A stretch of DNA of 64,000 nt from CAYQOX01 sp964419335 (GCA_964419335.1 CAYQOX010000020.1:12876-76875); one strand, 5' to 3'; counted from the first letter of the stretch, positions 9,401 through 17,331 are shown. Program-made: numbers and translations. Notes: a model not told the origin generated them from the sequence alone.

Positions 9401-11453
9401 CTTTATTGGAAAGATCCTCATCGTTCTGGACCATGAGGCGACGAGCGAGGCCCACATGTTGGGAATCCATGACGGCTTCGATGTTGCGCGCCCAGAACTC
9501 GGCGTGGATACGGAAGAAGGCTTCCATGGCTTCCTGATCGACCTCGGTCTCGATGACCTGGACGGTGACTTCATCTTGGCCGACTTTGACGGTGCGATGG
9601 ACAACGCGTTCGTGGATGAAGAGGGGGATGGCCTCGATCCAATCGTCGACTTCGATGATCCAATGGGTGTCGGTTTCTTCGCCCGCGAGTTCTTGGGGGA
9701 GGCGTCCCGCGCCGGGGCTGGAGTAGGTGAAGTGTCCACCCTGGCGCACCAGGTCGCGGAGGTCATCTTCTTTGCCGGGGTGAACATCGCGGAAGAAGTT
9801 GGCGTTGGCGAGGTTGACGGTTTCAGCGGGATGGAGACGCTGCAAGAAGATGGTATAGGAAGCGGGTTGTTTTTGGGTTTTCTCGAGTTCATCGCGGAAG
9901 ACGGCGGCCAGGCGGTAAATGTCGCGGATGCGATCCTGGATGGTATCGAGGACCTCGCCGCAGGACTCGGCGTCGGGACGGCCAATGATGCGGCGAGAGG
10001 CGTCATCCTTTTCGGTGAGCATTTTTTTAAATTCGCGCGACTGATAGGCGAAGAGAGCTTCTTCGAAAGCGTTCAAGGCCCCCACGGTTTGGGCGTAGGG
10101 GGTGGGTTTGTGCTGTTGGATGAGGTGGAGTAATTGGGTGGCTTGGGTTTGGAGTTCGGGAATTTCCATGCCGGCCTGGTGAAGTTTTTGGGCATGCAGG
10201 AGTAAGCCTTCTTTGTCGGCGAGGATTTTGGAGACGGAGAGCAAGTGGGCCTGGTTCCCGAAGGCGCGGCTGAGGCGGCCGGCGATCAGTTTCATGCCGC
10301 TTTCACGAGCCCATTTGGAGAGGCGGTAGATGTTGCGGCCTTCTTGTTCCATGTTGTAGGAGGTGGAGACGGCTTCGTTAATGAGGGCGCGTTTTTCGTC
10401 GATATCCTCGATGGGTTCATCCATGGTCTGGAGTAAGCGCTGCTGGTCGTAAGGGATATCGAGACGCATTTGGCCGATGATCCAAGAGGTCCAGCGGTCG
10501 CGCCATTTAAGGGTATTTTCGATGATGGAGACGACTTCTTTAGGAGAGATCGGTTCAGAGCGATCCTGGTTCCAGGATTCGATGGTTTGAAGCAGGTGGT
10601 TGACTTCTTCGTTTTGGATGTTCTTGCCCTCTTGGTTGGAGACGATTTTTTCCAAGCAAGAGCGCATGTCGAATTGGTCTTTTCGTCCCTCGCGGGTGAA
10701 TTTAAAGAGTTCGTGTTCGAGTTGGTTGCCGGCGGCAAAGAGAACCGGAGTACGGACCCCTTTGAGGCGGGAGAGATCGAGTTGTTCGTGTTCGGTGGCG
10801 ATCCCCTGATCGTGGGCGATGGAGAGGAAGAGGTTGAAGGAATTGTTAGCGTCTAAGGTTTTGCTGCGGAGAAAATCGCGCATGGCGCCGAGGTCGGATT
10901 CAGGGAGGAGATCGGAGAAGTCGAGGAGATTGTGCAGGGTTTCCCGTTGATCCGAGCCAGCCAGGGTGGAAGCGAGAAAGACGTGGGTCAAGGCGGCCAA
11001 GACGTGGAGACCCTGGGGGGATTGTCCCTCGGGGAGGGATAGGCCTTGGCGGCCGCTTTCAAGCCCGAGAGTTTCGCCCCAGGAGGTATCGAGGCGGAAG
11101 CAAGGGTTTTTATCATCTTCAAGAAAATCGGCAAAAACATCGTGTTCCTGCATCCAAGCGAGGGTAAGTTTGGAGTGATTATTTTTAGCCGCTTGTCGGA
11201 AAGGAATCGAAACGGGGGGTTCTTTTTCAAATTTTTTGAGATATTCCAAGCCCGAGTTTAGGAACTCGACCATCTGATTCGTGGTTTGAGGATTGGACTT
11301 TTCATTTTTGATGTGGCATTCAGCGGGAGTGGATTTCAGTAGGATTTCTCCGGTGCCTAAGAGCGTGCCGGGAATTCTCCGTGCACGATCGACATTCGTG
11401 CGTTCGTCGTGATGTTCAACGAGGGTGAGGGGTAAACATTTTCGGCTCATCAT
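3405..11453 (-). CDS. Giant uncharacterised cytosolic protein with ATP-grasp-like C-terminus
   Basis: A single uninterrupted reading frame of 2682 residues that I do not recognise as a known family. There is no signal peptide or membrane segment and it is rich in charged helices, so it should be a large soluble cytoplasmic protein. A basic, coiled-coil-like stretch (EEKMKRYKKWKKRDYY) lies near residue 1690, and a glycine-rich stretch near 1065-1190. The last roughly 300 residues look like an ATP-grasp fold: a Lys-Gly after a hydrophobic strand (ILIKGAAESGARN, Lys near 2360), a hinge-like VVIQAAV strand, PRSQIYGTMRIVAS near 2444, and ATNVGRGG near 2480, which could supply the metal-binding Asn. 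That domain call is inference. The first in-frame ATG (11457-11459) abuts the AAGGA Shine-Dalgarno sequence, so the third residue (ATG at 11453, spacing 6) is the better start. It is transcribed divergently from the KDO/heptose group and ends at a strong terminator. Confidence 0.8.
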   Translation of the reverse strand: MMSRKCLPLTLVEHHDERTNVDRARRIPGTLLGTGEILLKSTPAECHIKNEKSNPQTTNQMVEFLNSGLEYLKKFEKEPPVSIPFRQAAKNNHSKLTLAWMQEHDVFADFLEDDKNPCFRLDTSWGETLGLESGRQGLSLPEGQSPQGLHVLAALTHVFLASTLAGSDQRETLHNLLDFSDLLPESDLGAMRDFLRSKTLDANNSFNLFLSIAHDQGIATEHEQLDLSRLKGVRTPVLFAAGNQLEHELFKFTREGRKDQFDMRSCLEKIVSNQEGKNIQNEEVNHLLQTIESWNQDRSEPISPKEVVSIIENTLKWRDRWTSWIIGQMRLDIPYDQQRLLQTMDEPIEDIDEKRALINEAVSTSYNMEQEGRNIYRLSKWARESGMKLIAGRLSRAFGNQAHLLSVSKILADKEGLLLHAQKLHQAGMEIPELQTQATQLLHLIQQHKPTPYAQTVGALNAFEEALFAYQSREFKKMLTEKDDASRRIIGRPDAESCGEVLDTIQDRIRDIYRLAAVFRDELEKTQKQPASYTIFLQRLHPAETVNLANANFFRDVHPGKEDDLRDLVRQGGHFTYSSPGAGRLPQELAGEETDTHWIIEVDDWIEAIPLFIHERVVHRTVKVGQDEVTVQVIETEVDQEAMEAFFRIHAEFWARNIEAVMDSQHVGLARRLMVQNDEDLSNKADTFRKENPDKTEEEAAFHVILPEEELHEGVAALAALIDKAYRECVEEINQYIDIHDVPRIEALEVMLNNSDSEAVNTIQKLLNKQKASTLAEACRKEISSSQNGLRYASQRLREAVLKPTRKVSSLHILTTESAGMTEGYVQTWIEEEMTLFNVIRNQGLEDEVKKRMNQSRTRVLTIGKKVIDEFGMSVVIDEVMAQQRLPEHAAVMTVLMSFKPIMEEAAKLAVLIEHDEKYGQRKVRYDKANDPKTVDEYIEKHRTKLMKTAVPQVAENNGKAFAKRVEELQTRSPKATLYTLQKKVIEEEEDYREELESLIRCEARSHILEQLDKEYPELKIMDQVHTYLRRHTQLAKSTARKEVVAKKKLYDATMHPLNYYQATGGNKRYNLLYTPSRVNLGERERDSVVKWRQWVGGADRWAAQAGFEFYSLINEGGVEERPALAYAEIQKTSENALCVTHFAGSNALALLCMAVLEGDAEDMADQMNLREDRMIPPAGEGYGGYCVPKDGLFLAFVLSLQNEVKLRQIGIPERYHEGIMKLAKEALLHQHDFESHFDWQRWAAKKLLKFSVLKKYFDFKDDMLVFHITKIARAVENLGQPWYETTEGSKLVANLAAQWGVDKMIIRAEQVNRFMVFYKAWMIYDALREARESNPNAPAENEAVIALSAEYKPVQDVRFSTGMRLFELLAQTGEHLTHSLDEEGQNLAHLMFHGFDPNTDHPVGKRALQQVYSTFRIDDSNKETLQRLQQAFPPHNPPGDIVMTSVTMSSTQDMLYYTSDTKLEEIANQVQIILNDYGLTEDQIRANAIVHGGHLRTWSGVKDLPRKEQDELIETVGGQIHALVLQMRGPGRDYERDIQGIDVLNTGIPFPQLLELLDNMPMVVALMRNGNPDSALAITDGAAGRARRALTYLDVQLFFAACEQIGRQGVYRAIGLGRHNIDRLRTDMHRKRDRAQRLYEAMAALANTDGKEKQEKAAQEALEMYRTLREDITSADEAGKALREEEKMKRYKKWKKRDYYISQSLVKISAGLPLQNMDFGVWAAGIGGLFALQGEKQEVIDSMRDTWNKAVSKLGKTREGQEVEVFTQEECNDLYNHIVRPEYIPESQRFAQQMLVESSSKAVEIAAREALERRKALKVRAQRARAFNDREDGFRETLQTEKIPAFDKIWQEAQTCLDQISKDMYKIYGMDEDSEKRSNLQSKVNRTFGQVIGHTRSGIARLVMDILPEETPAQRSQKRQILEDLKIVYTGREIIFEDLKRLMGGYEDMGGIARLAEAAQGDRKKLDQIAKAIELFYITFALANTLEFALGLPDEIDPALYWKSITDFYAETINDHWYEYWPWAYSRGVGFESIPKEERFQLAIERHRWLYEYMRNLLVYRSELRDWNKEDVDALVGNFLNGNQIVAIGADAPNPVEREWRAYNQLRELAFIKSDGFEMPPVFHELDIDIIEADQRVNVGILFPPGRTHVSRALREGPTLNAELQEKNHPGCNFLITRYGEFKEVEGAKKKALLMKDAHLYISLDELQEALKKNKGLKKQQIQKWIDWAEEEGRLTDKGIRIAARFTHKGQPAPVVAGALIPFHGHPVYISGQSEEEGMPATIQSLVYTDITYDKSLYPQIFTEDSDVALPPEIDWLNEWNQELKLEELLEKIVEGYPKHKFSGLRAFAKDHPIILIKGAAESGARNLKVFEVQDERTRIKEDELLAAARFVSDVSRGQNVVIQAAVFTNPELWASPELMENFVDRQVLEWNTPVNRDAYPRSQIYGTMRIVASSSHPKKKYDTAFPISLMSLQVATNVGRGGTLEPLRPEFVHEKHRKQIIDGLHAEAPKVMKAMNAFVERYGSTWEKNTGLKIGDDLRGVSYGWANYLMCDYVILPIFERNGRLVDILPEYDEKGRRIGSIPILQDEKGRFEGNIIDWKFIHLEPNVGIGLWDRYNLREQAFEEKLSHEKGREFDWYNVGRSDRVVMRNFVLSGEDYLKANFGQDGIDRKAVHQAMDEE

Positions 11454-11786
11454 ATTCATTCCTTTTTACATATTTAATATTTATCTAGAATGGATTAACG
11501 TAATTCATTTTTGAGGATCGTGTTATTGGCATGGGTAGGGTTTTTATCCAAAAAAAAGCGGAATTCGATCACTTTGGAAAACCCCAGGGAATGGAAAAAG
11601 TAACAAACATCGCCTACACGCTTCCACAATTACTATGTATTATTCCATGGTAAAAATTGTGGTCAATGGATTTGAAAAGCGTGAAAAAGAAGTTTAAATA
11701 GCCCTGGACTTTTTTGGAATCGAAGCTAGCTTTACTTTTTTATAACTTTGAACCCTTAATGATGAAGGCGAAAGACAGGTTAAAAA
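11454..11786. promoter_or_regulatory. Divergent intergenic region, giant gene / HAD gene
   Basis: About 330 bp of AT-rich DNA between two divergent genes, so it must carry promoters for both. On the minus strand AAGGA precedes the giant gene. I could not identify a convincing sigma70 -35/-10 pair for either direction. No small gene, tRNA or strong hairpin is visible. Confidence 0.5.
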
Positions 11787-12638
11787 ATGACTGAACAAGC
11801 GCAACAAGAACGGAAATACTTACCTGGAACATCGATTGAGCTTCTTAATAAGAACATCCCACGCGGGAACATTAAGCATGCCCTTTTTGACTTTGATGGG
11901 ACCTTGTCCTTGATTCGGGAAGGATGGCAGCAAGTGATGATCCCCATGGGGGTGGAGATTCTACAGGAGACGGGGACCGATGAAAGCGAAGAGGAATTAG
12001 AAGAGATTGTGCGGGAGTTTGTGACCCAGCTGACGGGGAAGCAAACCATCTATCAGATGATTCAGCTGAAAGAAGAGGTAGAAAAGCGGGGGGGACAAGC
12101 CAAGGAGGCGCTTGAGTACAAGCACGAATATCTCCGCCGTTTGTGGGAGAAGATCGAGCATCGGGTGAAGGGTTTGAAGGCTGGCGAGTTGGACCGGCGT
12201 GATTTTGTGGTGCCTGGAACTTATGAATTGTTAGAGGCTTTGAAGGAGCGCGGGGTGACGATGTATCTCGCCAGCGGTACGGATTTGCCTTATGTGAAGG
12301 ATGAGGCGGCGGTGTTGGGGGTCGCGTCGTATTTTGAGCCTTATATTTATGGGGCGTTGGATGATTATAAAAATTTTTCCAAGAAAATGGTGATTCAAAA
12401 GATTTTGAGTGAGAATAATCTATCCGGGACCGAGTTGGTTACGTTCGGGGATGGATTTGTAGAGATAGAAAACACCAAAGAAGTCGGGGGGGTTGCGGTT
12501 GGTTTGGCGACGGATGAGCGCAACAAGACGGGGATTGATGAATGGAAACGGGAGCGTTTGATTCGTGCGCAGGCGGATTTAATGATCCCTCATTTTGGAG
12601 AATGCGATACGTTGATTGCGTATTTGTTTAATGAATAA
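11787..12638 (+). CDS. HAD-superfamily phosphatase
   Basis: A 283-aa haloacid-dehalogenase-type hydrolase. Motif I is FDFDGTLS near residue 34, where the first Asp would be the phospho-acceptor and the second the general acid. Motif II is LASGTD, and motif IV is TFGDGFVEIE with metal-binding acids. A large helical cap lies between motifs I and II, as in beta-phosphoglucomutase-like members. It has no signal peptide. It is the first gene of a group running the same way through a heptose-kinase-like PfkB protein and kdsA, so dephosphorylating a sugar phosphate for envelope polysaccharide is a reasonable guess but unproven. It lacks a clear resemblance to GmhB or KdsC, the usual phosphatases of these pathways. 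Confidence 0.85.
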   Translation: MTEQAQQERKYLPGTSIELLNKNIPRGNIKHALFDFDGTLSLIREGWQQVMIPMGVEILQETGTDESEEELEEIVREFVTQLTGKQTIYQMIQLKEEVEKRGGQAKEALEYKHEYLRRLWEKIEHRVKGLKAGELDRRDFVVPGTYELLEALKERGVTMYLASGTDLPYVKDEAAVLGVASYFEPYIYGALDDYKNFSKKMVIQKILSENNLSGTELVTFGDGFVEIENTKEVGGVAVGLATDERNKTGIDEWKRERLIRAQADLMIPHFGECDTLIAYLFNE

Positions 12639-12691
12639 AGCAGGGGGATTTTCTATAACCTCGTGAGAGATGGAGAAGTTGAGAGAGGCTC

Positions 12692-13735
12692 ATGTCGAAG
12701 AAAAAGATTCAGGAGATTCTTGGGCAATTTCCGCAAAAGCGGATTGCGGTTTTTGGGGATTTTTTTCTTGACCGCTATTTGGTGATTGATCCTCAATATG
12801 ATGAACTATCGATCGAGACGGGGAAGACCGCCTATCAGATCGTGGATAAGCGCTTGCAGCCTGGAGCCGCGGGGACGGTGTGTAATAATCTGCATGCTTT
12901 GGGGGTGGGCGAGATCATCGCGCTGTCGATTCTCGGAGATGATGGAGAAGGCTATGATCTGCGCAAGGCGTTGAGCAAGCGTAAGGTTACCACCGAGAAT
13001 CTCCTGATTACGGAAGAGCGTTGGACGCCGACGTATACCAAGCCGATGCGAATCCAAGAGAATGGAGAGGTCGAGCTAAACCGGGAGGATCAAAAGAACC
13101 GGGTGCCTGTGTCTCCGGAGTTGGAAAAGGAGATCATCGCGCGTTTGGAGTGTCTTATGCCGCAAGTGGATGCGGTGATCATTGCGGATCAAGTGCAGGA
13201 ACGGAACTGCGGGGTGATCACGGATCAGGTACGGGAGATGATCGCGGCGATGGCGAGGAAGCATCCCCGGGTGGTGTTCTTTGCGGATTCACGGGAACGC
13301 ATCGGGGCGTTTCGCGATATTATGATTAAGCCCAACCGTTTTGAGGCGACGCGTTGCTTTCAGCCGGATTTCGAGGGAGAGCCTTCGACCTCGACGGCGA
13401 TGGAAGCGGCCATAAAGCTGCGGGAGCAGAATCAGCGACCGGTATTTCTGACGCTCGACCGGGAGGGAATCTGTCCCGTGAGCGAAGAGTCCCAACCGAT
13501 TATTCCTTGTCCGCCGGTGACGGAAGAGATTGATATTGTGGGGGCGGGGGATAGTGTGACGGCGGGGATTGTGGCGTCTATGGTTTCGCAAGCCAGCCCA
13601 AGTCAAGCGGCGGTGATCGGGAATCTGGTGGCCTCGATTACGATTCGGCAACTAGGGACGACGGGGACCGCCAGCCCGGAGCAGGTTATGGAGGCGTGGG
13701 AGAAGAACCAAGCGCTGTACGCCGAGTATTTCTGA
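12692..13735 (+). CDS. PfkB-family sugar kinase, RfaE/HldE N-domain-like
   Basis: A 347-aa ribokinase/PfkB-family kinase. The N-terminal GDFFLDRYL block and the PGAAGTVCNNLHALG segment resemble the kinase half of HldE (RfaE), which phosphorylates D-glycero-D-manno-heptose 7-phosphate on C1. The PfkB signature near the C-terminus reads DIVGAGDSVTAG, with the catalytic-base Asp and anion-hole GAGD present. The cytidylyltransferase half of HldE is absent, so this would be a stand-alone kinase. GAGAGG precedes the ATG. It lies 53 bp after the HAD gene and is followed by a terminator-like hairpin, then kdsA. Other PfkB substrates cannot be excluded. Confidence 0.8.
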   Translation: MSKKKIQEILGQFPQKRIAVFGDFFLDRYLVIDPQYDELSIETGKTAYQIVDKRLQPGAAGTVCNNLHALGVGEIIALSILGDDGEGYDLRKALSKRKVTTENLLITEERWTPTYTKPMRIQENGEVELNREDQKNRVPVSPELEKEIIARLECLMPQVDAVIIADQVQERNCGVITDQVREMIAAMARKHPRVVFFADSRERIGAFRDIMIKPNRFEATRCFQPDFEGEPSTSTAMEAAIKLREQNQRPVFLTLDREGICPVSEESQPIIPCPPVTEEIDIVGAGDSVTAGIVASMVSQASPSQAAVIGNLVASITIRQLGTTGTASPEQVMEAWEKNQALYAEYF

Positions 13736-13762
13736 TTATCCGCAGCATATTTTATATACGTG

Positions 13763-13788
13763 GCCGTGGAAACGGCTTCCTTCCTTTT
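13763..13788 (+). terminator. Probable terminator after the PfkB gene
   Basis: Short hairpin GCCGT-GGAA-ACGGC followed by a pyrimidine-rich tract ending TTTT, about 30 bp past the PfkB stop. The 5-bp stem is weak, so read-through into kdsA is plausible. Confidence 0.45.
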
Positions 13789-13868
13789 GATTTCATGCGA
13801 GCAGAATTAAGAGCAAAGAAAAAACGAATGAGGTTTCGTTGGGAGACTTTTGTAAAAAGGAAAGGTGA

Positions 13869-14711
13869 ATGACTCAAGAGAGGGTGAAAGAACCTAGGAC
13901 GATTAAGGCCGGAGTGGAAGTGGGTGGAGAGAAACCGCTGTTGATTGCGGGCCCCTGTGTGTATGAATCGGATGCGCTGGTGATGGAGTGTGCGGAGCGA
14001 CTGAAAACGATCTGCCAAAGATTGGGGATTCCCTTGGTATTTAAGGCCTCGTTGGATAAAGCCAACCGCAGCAGCCATACCTCTTTTCGGTCGATCGGGA
14101 TGGAGAGAGCGTTGGAAGGCTTGAGGCAGGTGCGGAAGGCATTGGGCGTGCCGGTGTTGACGGATGTGCATGAGACGCCTCAGGTGGAGGAAGTGGCGAA
14201 GGGGGTGGATGTTCTGCAGATTCCCGCGTTTTTGTGCCGGCAGACGGATTTGCTGCAAGCATGTGGAAAGAGCGGCCGGGTGGTGAATATAAAGAAGGGG
14301 CAATTCATGGCGCCGGAAGATATGAAAAACGCGGTGGAAAAGGTGAAGGCGGTGGATGAGGATGCGCGAGTCTTGCTCACCGAACGGGGGAGTTCTTTTG
14401 GCTATCATAACTTGGTGGTGGATATGCGGGGGCTGCAGATCATGAGGGCGTACGCGCCGGTGATTTTTGATGCAACGCATAGCGTGCAGACGCCGGGGGG
14501 ATTGGGGCGTGCCTCGGGGGGACAGCGTGAATTTGTTGCCTGTTTAGGGCGAGCGGCCGCGGCCGCGGGAGTGGATGGTTTTTTTCTTGAAACGCATCCA
14601 AAGCCGAGTGAAGCATTGAGCGATGGGCCCAATATGGTGCCATTGGATGAGATGGAGGCTTTGTTGGATTCTTTGCTGGCGGTATGGTCGGCGAGCCGGC
14701 CGTATTGGTGA
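13869..14711 (+). CDS. kdsA: 3-deoxy-8-phosphooctulonate synthase
   Basis: KDO-8-phosphate synthase, 280 aa, condensing phosphoenolpyruvate with arabinose 5-phosphate in the cytosol to make the precursor of KDO, the inner-core sugar of lipopolysaccharide. Recognisable blocks include IAGPCVYES, FKASLDKANRSS, QIPAFLCRQTDLL, VNIKKGQFMAPEDM, ERGSSFGYHNLVVDMR and DATHSVQTPGG, with the C-terminal ETHPKPSEALSDGPNM. Cys30 in IAGPCVYES is the position held by the metal-binding Cys of the Aquifex-type enzyme, where E. coli has Asn, so this should be the metal-dependent class. AAAGGTGA lies just upstream of the ATG. The gene implies an LPS-bearing outer membrane. It converges on the small gene at 14718 with six bases between stops. 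Confidence 0.97.
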   Translation: MTQERVKEPRTIKAGVEVGGEKPLLIAGPCVYESDALVMECAERLKTICQRLGIPLVFKASLDKANRSSHTSFRSIGMERALEGLRQVRKALGVPVLTDVHETPQVEEVAKGVDVLQIPAFLCRQTDLLQACGKSGRVVNIKKGQFMAPEDMKNAVEKVKAVDEDARVLLTERGSSFGYHNLVVDMRGLQIMRAYAPVIFDATHSVQTPGGLGRASGGQREFVACLGRAAAAAGVDGFFLETHPKPSEALSDGPNMVPLDEMEALLDSLLAVWSASRPYW

Positions 14712-14717
14712 TAAAAA

Positions 14718-15074
14718 TCACTGTGGGGGATTTTTCGAGGGGAGTTCTGGATCGGCGATGGAAGCAATGTTTTCGTCGGGTTTTATTAGTTGTTCTTCAA
14801 GATAACCGTGGAGGGTGGTTAATCCCGTGCGGATATGGTGGGAAACTTCTTTGAGAGGGGTGCGAATTTCCTCACACTTTTCAGGATGCGTTTGGGTGTG
14901 GTCTAACGCTTCTTCGATTCGTTCCAGGGCGATGCGCAGGGTTTCATACATAACGTTGATGGTACGGATATTGAGAGAGATCGTATGGTTGTCGGCGAGT
15001 TTTTCTGTGAGGAGACGAATATCTTTTACGATCTCGTCGAATTGATGATCACGTAAAAACCGATTGCCTTGCAT
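14718..15074 (-). CDS. Small helical hypothetical protein
   Basis: A 118-aa protein I do not recognise. It is predicted to be almost entirely helical, with long amphipathic stretches (for example around RTINVMYETLRIALERIEEA) and a disordered Pro-rich end. No signal peptide, membrane segment or catalytic motif is visible. GGAG lies 6-7 bases before the ATG, which supports translation. It converges with kdsA and sits downstream of the ferredoxin operon on the same strand, separated from it by about 170 bp. Confidence 0.65.
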   Translation of the reverse strand: MQGNRFLRDHQFDEIVKDIRLLTEKLADNHTISLNIRTINVMYETLRIALERIEEALDHTQTHPEKCEEIRTPLKEVSHHIRTGLTTLHGYLEEQLIKPDENIASIADPELPSKNPPQ

Positions 15075-15242
15075 GAGATTCTCCGCTTTCGGATTGTAGG
15101 ATGAGCGAAAGATTACAAAAATCTATAACTAGTATAGATGATTTGTTCTATAAAATCCAATGATTTTCCGATAATGTACAAAGATTTCCCTCTGGGGGCA
15201 GGCGACGGATGCGGGTGGCTAGCGAGGGGGGGATGCGCGGGG

Positions 15243-16151
15243 TTAGTTGTTGCCGTAGGGATTACCTCCACCCATGCCGTAGGGATCTTCTTGTGAATCA
15301 TCACCGCTTCCACCGTAGGGGTCGGTGCGGTCGGATTCAGGGGGTGATTCTTCGCTATCGGTGCCATAGGGGCTATCTTCGCCGTAGGGGGATTGGGAGT
15401 CATTCACGGAATCAAAATCTTCTAGGTAGGAAGAATCGCTGGTGAGCAGCATTTGGTTGTCGGGGTGGCGTTGTTCGCCGACGCTGGTGACCACGATGCC
15501 GGGTTGGTCTTCGATGGGGCACACGTAGGTGCAGGTTCCACAACCGATACAGGTTTCGGGGTTAACGTGGGGGAGTTTGATGATGACTTTTTCGTCTTTG
15601 GCACGTAAGGTTTCGTAATCTTCGAACCAAATGGATTTTTCGGGAGTGGGGCAGTGTTCTTCGCAGACCATGCAATTTCTTCCGAAGGCGTAAGGGAGGC
15701 AGCGGTTGGTGTCGAAGAAGGCTTGGCCCATTTTGAGCGATTGTTTTTCTTCGAGGGGCATGATTTCGATGGCGCTGGTGGGGCAGACTTGGGAACACAT
15801 AACGCAGCCATATTCACAATAACCATAGAGAGGATTCATCACGGGAGTCCACATGCCTTCGAGGCCGGCTTCGAGGAAAGCGGGTTGAATAACGCGGGTG
15901 GGGCAGACTTTCATACACTCTCCACATTTGATGCAGCGAGCTAAAAATTCGCGTTCTTCGACCGCGCCGGGAGGACGGATGAGGGCGGGATTGTATTGAT
16001 TTTTCGCGCCTTGGGCAGTGGTGCGAAAGAGAATTGAGCCTAGTCCGCCCGCCAAGCCGGTGTAGATGGCCGTGCGGCGATTGATGCCGATTTTTTCCTC
16101 TTTGGGAGGTTGAAGGTAGCGTTTGAGCCATTCGAGCAGGGAGTTGAGCAT
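15243..16151 (-). CDS. NapG/MauM-like polyferredoxin with acidic PYG-repeat tail
   Basis: A 302-aa iron-sulfur protein with four 4Fe-4S motifs: CIKCGECMKVCP, CEYGCVMCSQVCP, CMVCEEHCP (with an earlier Cys) and CIGCGTCTYVCP. This is the layout of NapG/MauM ferredoxins that pass electrons between a membrane quinol oxidase and an exported partner. NRRTAIYTGLAGGLG near residues 24-38 looks like a twin-arginine export signal or anchor. The last 60 or so residues are disordered, strongly acidic and repeat PYG five times (SPYGE, SPYGT, DPYGG, DPYGM, NPYGN); I know of no such tail in NapG. It begins five bases after the NapH-like gene and is third in the DUF362 operon. The terminal reductase served by this chain is not in the window. 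Confidence 0.88.
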   Translation of the reverse strand: MLNSLLEWLKRYLQPPKEEKIGINRRTAIYTGLAGGLGSILFRTTAQGAKNQYNPALIRPPGAVEEREFLARCIKCGECMKVCPTRVIQPAFLEAGLEGMWTPVMNPLYGYCEYGCVMCSQVCPTSAIEIMPLEEKQSLKMGQAFFDTNRCLPYAFGRNCMVCEEHCPTPEKSIWFEDYETLRAKDEKVIIKLPHVNPETCIGCGTCTYVCPIEDQPGIVVTSVGEQRHPDNQMLLTSDSSYLEDFDSVNDSQSPYGEDSPYGTDSEESPPESDRTDPYGGSGDDSQEDPYGMGGGNPYGNN

Positions 16152-16156
16152 AGCGA

Positions 16157-17331
16157 CTATTTCCCCTTACGTTTCCGTTTGGATTTTTTGCGTTGGCGCG
16201 GACGTTTTTTAGTGGACTCGGAGGTATCTGGGTCCGAATCTCCAGTGTCTTCAGATTCAGGAGTAGAAGTAGGTTCTGCTTCGATGGTAGCACGGGTGGG
16301 AGATTCTTCTACGGGAGCCGGTTGAGGCTCGGGTTGGGAGAGTGGTACCCGATCTTGGGGGGGAGCCGTTTTTTCGGGCGCCCCATAGCCNNNNNNNNNN
16401 AGCCGAAGGTAATCGCGTGAGAGGGGCATGAGGGTTCACAGTTCCAGCAATAAAAGCACTCGGAGGGTTTCCAGGCTTGGAGGGTATGGGGCTCGGCTCC
16501 GCCCTGGCAGTCTGTAAGGCAGAGGCGGCAATTGTTACATAGTTCTAGATCTTTTGTAAGGCGGAAGTAGGGGTTTTTACCTAAGACTCCAAGGAGGGCG
16601 CCTAAGGGACAGAGTACCCGGCACCAAAAGCGTGCGAGGAATAAATTGAGGGCAATGACAAGAATGAATAGGGAGCCCAGGAGAAGGCTGCCCATGAAGT
16701 AGGGCTGGTCGTCGGTGATTAATCCTAGTTCGGTGCGAAGGAAGCCATAAATGGGTTCGGAGATGGCGGTGATTTTTAGGGGGCCAAGGCCAGGGTCTTC
16801 AAGATAGAGCCAAGTGGAGACTTCTATGATGATCCAATTGATGGTGGGATAAACGGAAGTCGCCATCGAACGGTAGAGAAACGAGAAGGGATCGAGCCAG
16901 CCGATTAAGTTCACGCCGATGAAAGCGGAAACCAGGCAGACGATGAGAATGTAATACTTGCCTCGCTGGAGGGAGGTATACGTCGCAGAATCCACACGTT
17001 CTTTCCGTTTTCGGGGACGAAGGCTGGTGAAAAAATTATGGATGGCTCCGAAGGGACAGACCCACCCGCAGAACCAGCGGCCAAAAATGATGGTGACCAA
17101 GAGGGTGATGAGGGATAAGAATAAAGCCGCGGGGATGGCGTTGGCACTGATCCAGGTACCCATCAACACGAGGGGATCGATGTTGAAGAAGAAGGTCACC
17201 GGCGCGTCCATGGTGTTGGCCGCGTTAAAGGTGGTTTGGAAGAATAAATAGAAAAAAAGAAGGGTGAAGAAAGTCTGGGTGGCCCGGCGTAACCAAACCA
17301 CCCAGCTTGTGTTCGTTGGCATCCATTTCAT
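16157..17331 (-). CDS. NapH-like membrane 4Fe-4S protein (gap-interrupted) with basic tail
   Basis: Polytopic membrane iron-sulfur protein of the NapH/NosR/MauN type. It has about five membrane segments, the family motifs FCGWVCPFGA and WCRVLCPLGA, and two ferredoxin clusters (CNNCRLCLTDC and CFYCWNCEPSCP). It would oxidise quinol and pass electrons to the NapG-like partner. Ten Ns interrupt it at 16391-16400. The flanks share a 4-bp AGCC; deleting the Ns and one AGCC gives one continuous 386-residue frame reading ITFG-YGAPEKTA across the join. The C-terminus is then a Pro/Glu-rich linker ending in about 17 residues that are mostly Lys and Arg. Five bases separate it from the NapG-like gene. 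Confidence 0.88.
16391..16400. other. 10-N assembly gap, probably spurious
   Basis: A run of ten Ns inside the NapH-like gene. The four bases before it (AGCC, 16387-16390) repeat directly after it (16401-16404). Collapsing Ns plus one copy removes 14 bases and restores an in-frame 387-codon gene, so nothing appears to be missing. Confidence 0.9.
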
